DNA of 64,000 nt, taken from assembly GCA_030373505.1 (NCBI GenBank), contig JAUCYS010000010.1:89163-153162 (forward strand), in the 5' to 3' direction. Positions 62,124 to 64,000 of this stretch are shown piece by piece. Under the pieces are notes generated by a model. The model was not told the origin of the DNA. It saw only the letters and a program-made list of their open reading frames with translations, and ran no database searches. This stretch comes from Parasphingorhabdus sp. (GTDB lineage: Bacteria; Pseudomonadota; Alphaproteobacteria; Sphingomonadales; Sphingomonadaceae). Every line of letters begins with the position of its first letter. The stretch's first letter is position 1. The position numbers and the translations under genes were made by a program.

Positions 62124-64000
62124 TTATTTCGGTTTAACCTTGGTAGCCTCCCAATCGGCCACCGTGCTGAAAGCCGGCAGGGAAAGCGAATCCGTATCGA
62201 TTTTTCGGGTCGGAACATAGCCCGGCGGCAGATTGGGAACATCCAGGCCGGCCTCGGCGATCAGATAGGGCGATACGCGCCGGCTGGTGCATAGGCCGCC
62301 GTTGCCGTCGCTCACCAAGCGCGTTTCAAACTCGATACCCTGCTGATTTCTGTGCGACCGGCAGACGGTTGCGACCGCCAGTTGCCCGTCCCCAAAATCG
62401 ATCACAAATTTTGTGCCGACCGGGACATTGTACAAACCATCGACCAGCGCCCCGCTAACCGACAGGTTTCGGATAACGATAGAATAGACATGGTTTTCAT
62501 GGATCATCCGCACTTTGCGGTACATCGACAGCCGCTCGTTGCGGTGATGGGTCGGCCCCGACGGTTCGATCGTCCACTGCCCCTGATCGAGATTGTCGAG
62601 CAGCTCTGCATTGCTCACGGCGTCGCTATAGACATAGCCCTGAACATGGCTGACGTTGAGCTTGCTGATCAGGTCAAATTCGTCCAGCGCCTCCACACCC
62701 TCGGCCGTCGTCTCCATGCCAAGCGCATCCGCCAAGGCAACGATGGCTGCGATAAGGGCACCATTGCGCGATCCCGGTTCGGTCGCGCCGCGCAAGAAAT
62801 TCTGGTCGATCTTTATCCTGTCAAAAGGAGCCGTCTGCAAATGGCTGAGGGACGAATGACCGGTGCCGAAATCGTCCAGAACAAGCCGCACATCACGGCT
62901 CTTGATCGCCTGAAACATCGCGTCCATCTCATTGGTTTCCGCCATGAACACGTCTTCCGTGATCTCCAGTTCCAGCCGTTCAGGAGCTAGCCCGGACTGT
63001 TTCAGCGCATCGTCGATCAGTTTGGGGAAGCGTTCATTGGCAAACTGGCTGGCAGCGACATTGACCGCAATCCGCATATGGCCGGGCCAATTGGCCGCGT
63101 CTCGACAGGCCCGATTGATGGCCCATTCGCCAAGTTCCCAGATCAGATTGGTGTCTTCGGCAATGGGAACGAACAGCGCCGGGGCAATGCTGCCGCGCTC
63201 GGAATGGTCCCAGCGCATCAGGGCTTCAAACCCTTCAACCATATTGGTCTTCGCGTTGACGATCGGCTGATAGGCGAGCGCCAGCTCTTCCTTGATGATC
63301 GCATGTTTCAGATCTTCACCCAGCACCCGGCGCTCTTCGGCGGATTGCTGAAGATCCTTGGAATAGAAGCGAAACCGTCCGCGCCCGTTTCCCTTTGCCT
63401 CATAGAGAGCGAGGTCAGCGCCTTTCACGAGTTCTTCCCTCGACTGTCCGTCAAACGGGCTGATCGCGATCCCGATGGATGCCCCGATGATGCAGCGATT
63501 GGCGCCGACCAGATAGGGCTGGGAAAGGCTGCCGATAATTTTTGTGGCGAGATCACCCAGAACACCGCGATCATCACAGTCGCGCAATATGATCTGAAAT
63601 TCGTCGCCCCCGATGCGACCGACTTCGCCGGCCTTCCCGACGACCTTCTGCAAGCGTTCCGCCACCTGTTTCAGCAATTCGTCGCCGGCGGGATGTCCCA
63701 ATGTGTCATTGACCTGTTTGAAGCGATCCAGATCGACAAACATCACGGTGCAGGTCCGGTTTTGCGCCTGATAGGCCGCCAGAGTCGTCTCCAGGATTTT
63801 TGTCATGCTGGCGCGGTTGGCAAGGCCGGTCAGCGAGTCATATTTGGCCATACGTGTGGTATCGAGCGACTGCCTGCGTTGCGCCGTGACCTCCGATCCG
63901 CTGCCGCGAAAGCCAAGAAAATTTCCGGATGAATCGTGATAGGGGCGGCCCGAAATGGACAGCCAGCATTCCTCTTCGGCATTGGCTGCCTGGACTTCGA
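62124..64000 (-). CDS. PAS-GGDEF-EAL-PilZ cyclic-di-GMP protein, 5' end outside the window
   Basis: The minus-strand frame is open to base 64000, so the start is missing; at least 625 residues are seen. The first visible part (ECWLSISGRPYHDSSGNFLGFRGSG) is the end of a PAS/PAC domain. GGDEF motif RIGGDEFQII is intact, as is EAL in EGFEALMRWDH, with EITEDVF, LDDFGTGHSSL and ETTAEGVE. A C-terminal PilZ domain follows: RKVRM and IRNLSVSGALVDG match the c-di-GMP-binding RxxxR and N/DxSxxG motifs. The protein can sense, make, break and bind the same second messenger. Confidence 0.92.
   Translation of the reverse strand, partial: EVQAANAEEECWLSISGRPYHDSSGNFLGFRGSGSEVTAQRRQSLDTTRMAKYDSLTGLANRASMTKILETTLAAYQAQNRTCTVMFVDLDRFKQVNDTLGHPAGDELLKQVAERLQKVVGKAGEVGRIGGDEFQIILRDCDDRGVLGDLATKIIGSLSQPYLVGANRCIIGASIGIAISPFDGQSREELVKGADLALYEAKGNGRGRFRFYSKDLQQSAEERRVLGEDLKHAIIKEELALAYQPIVNAKTNMVEGFEALMRWDHSERGSIAPALFVPIAEDTNLIWELGEWAINRACRDAANWPGHMRIAVNVAASQFANERFPKLIDDALKQSGLAPERLELEITEDVFMAETNEMDAMFQAIKSRDVRLVLDDFGTGHSSLSHLQTAPFDRIKIDQNFLRGATEPGSRNGALIAAIVALADALGMETTAEGVEALDEFDLISKLNVSHVQGYVYSDAVSNAELLDNLDQGQWTIEPSGPTHHRNERLSMYRKVRMIHENHVYSIVIRNLSVSGALVDGLYNVPVGTKFVIDFGDGQLAVATVCRSHRNQQGIEFETRLVSDGNGGLCTSRRVSPYLIAEAGLDVPNLPPGYVPTRKIDTDSLSLPAFSTVADWEATKVKPK

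Noticed and set aside
60647..62242. 531-codon minus-strand frame over the acyl-CoA dehydrogenase
   Set aside because: Antisense shadow; the sense frame has full ACAD motifs.

Overview
The window looks like ordinary chromosome of a sphingomonad (Alphaproteobacteria, Sphingomonadales; Sphingopyxis / Parasphingorhabdus-like, genus not certain). The basis is the protein style of the housekeeping genes, the presence of ChpT (CtrA phosphorelay), a GatCAB amidotransferase, a Psp locus headed by PspF, and scattered palindromic repeats of the 'VRPEPVEG / RQAQGER' kind. No insertion sequence, phage, integrase or CRISPR array was seen. The genes are tightly packed: many neighbours overlap by ATGA, TAATG or TGATG, and several genes seem to use TTG or GTG starts.

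Layout. 0-5 kb: the 5' part of an alpha/beta hydrolase, a GFA-type zinc protein, a DsbA-fold 2-hydroxychromene-2-carboxylate isomerase homologue, then marR-emrA-emrB efflux. 5-10 kb (minus): ffh, rpsP, rimM, a small membrane protein, trmD, rplS, a terminator, then asd. trmD carries an in-frame insert built from palindromic repeats. 10-16 kb: a GGDEF-EAL protein, dapF-mtaB-ftsY-yciB, sodB. 16.5-21.1 kb: pspF diverges from a sigma-54-driven operon of a 58-residue membrane peptide, pspA, pspB, pspC and six further PspB-like small membrane/coiled-coil proteins; this is the most unusual locus in the window. 21-27.5 kb: sufE, a J-domain protein, rnpB (RNase P RNA), an AmpD-type amidase, chpT, a JAMM peptidase, rluD, rpoH, mtgA.

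27.7-41 kb: clpX, clpP, an inverted second clpP, tig with a histone-like tail, tRNA-Leu(UAG), gatB-gatA-gatC, a DUF3089 hydrolase, ruvX, and pyrB with a catalytically degenerate dihydroorotase (PyrC'). 39.8-44 kb: two SPOR-domain repeat proteins flank an orphan ParA and a basic/RHH-like partner. 44-52 kb: serB and miaA (divergent and overlapping), ilvB-ilvN-ilvC, a single-domain BLUF photoreceptor, and leuA behind a leucine-rich leader peptide. 52-64 kb: two nitronate monooxygenase-like genes, a second ParA-type ATPase, the fabD-fabG-acpP-fabF-mltG cluster (minus), an APH-like kinase coupled to an acyl-CoA dehydrogenase, and a PAS-GGDEF-EAL-PilZ protein that runs off the right edge.

Themes that link genes: protein quality control (rpoH, clpX, clpP, a second clpP, tig, with a sigma-32-like promoter before clpP); co-translational export (ffh, ftsY, Psp envelope stress); cell wall and division (dapF, amidase, mtgA, mltG, SPOR proteins, yciB, ParA proteins); and branched-chain amino acid synthesis (ilvBNC, leuA). 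Starts given here are often downstream of the longest possible reading frame and were chosen from ribosome-binding sites, overlaps and family length.
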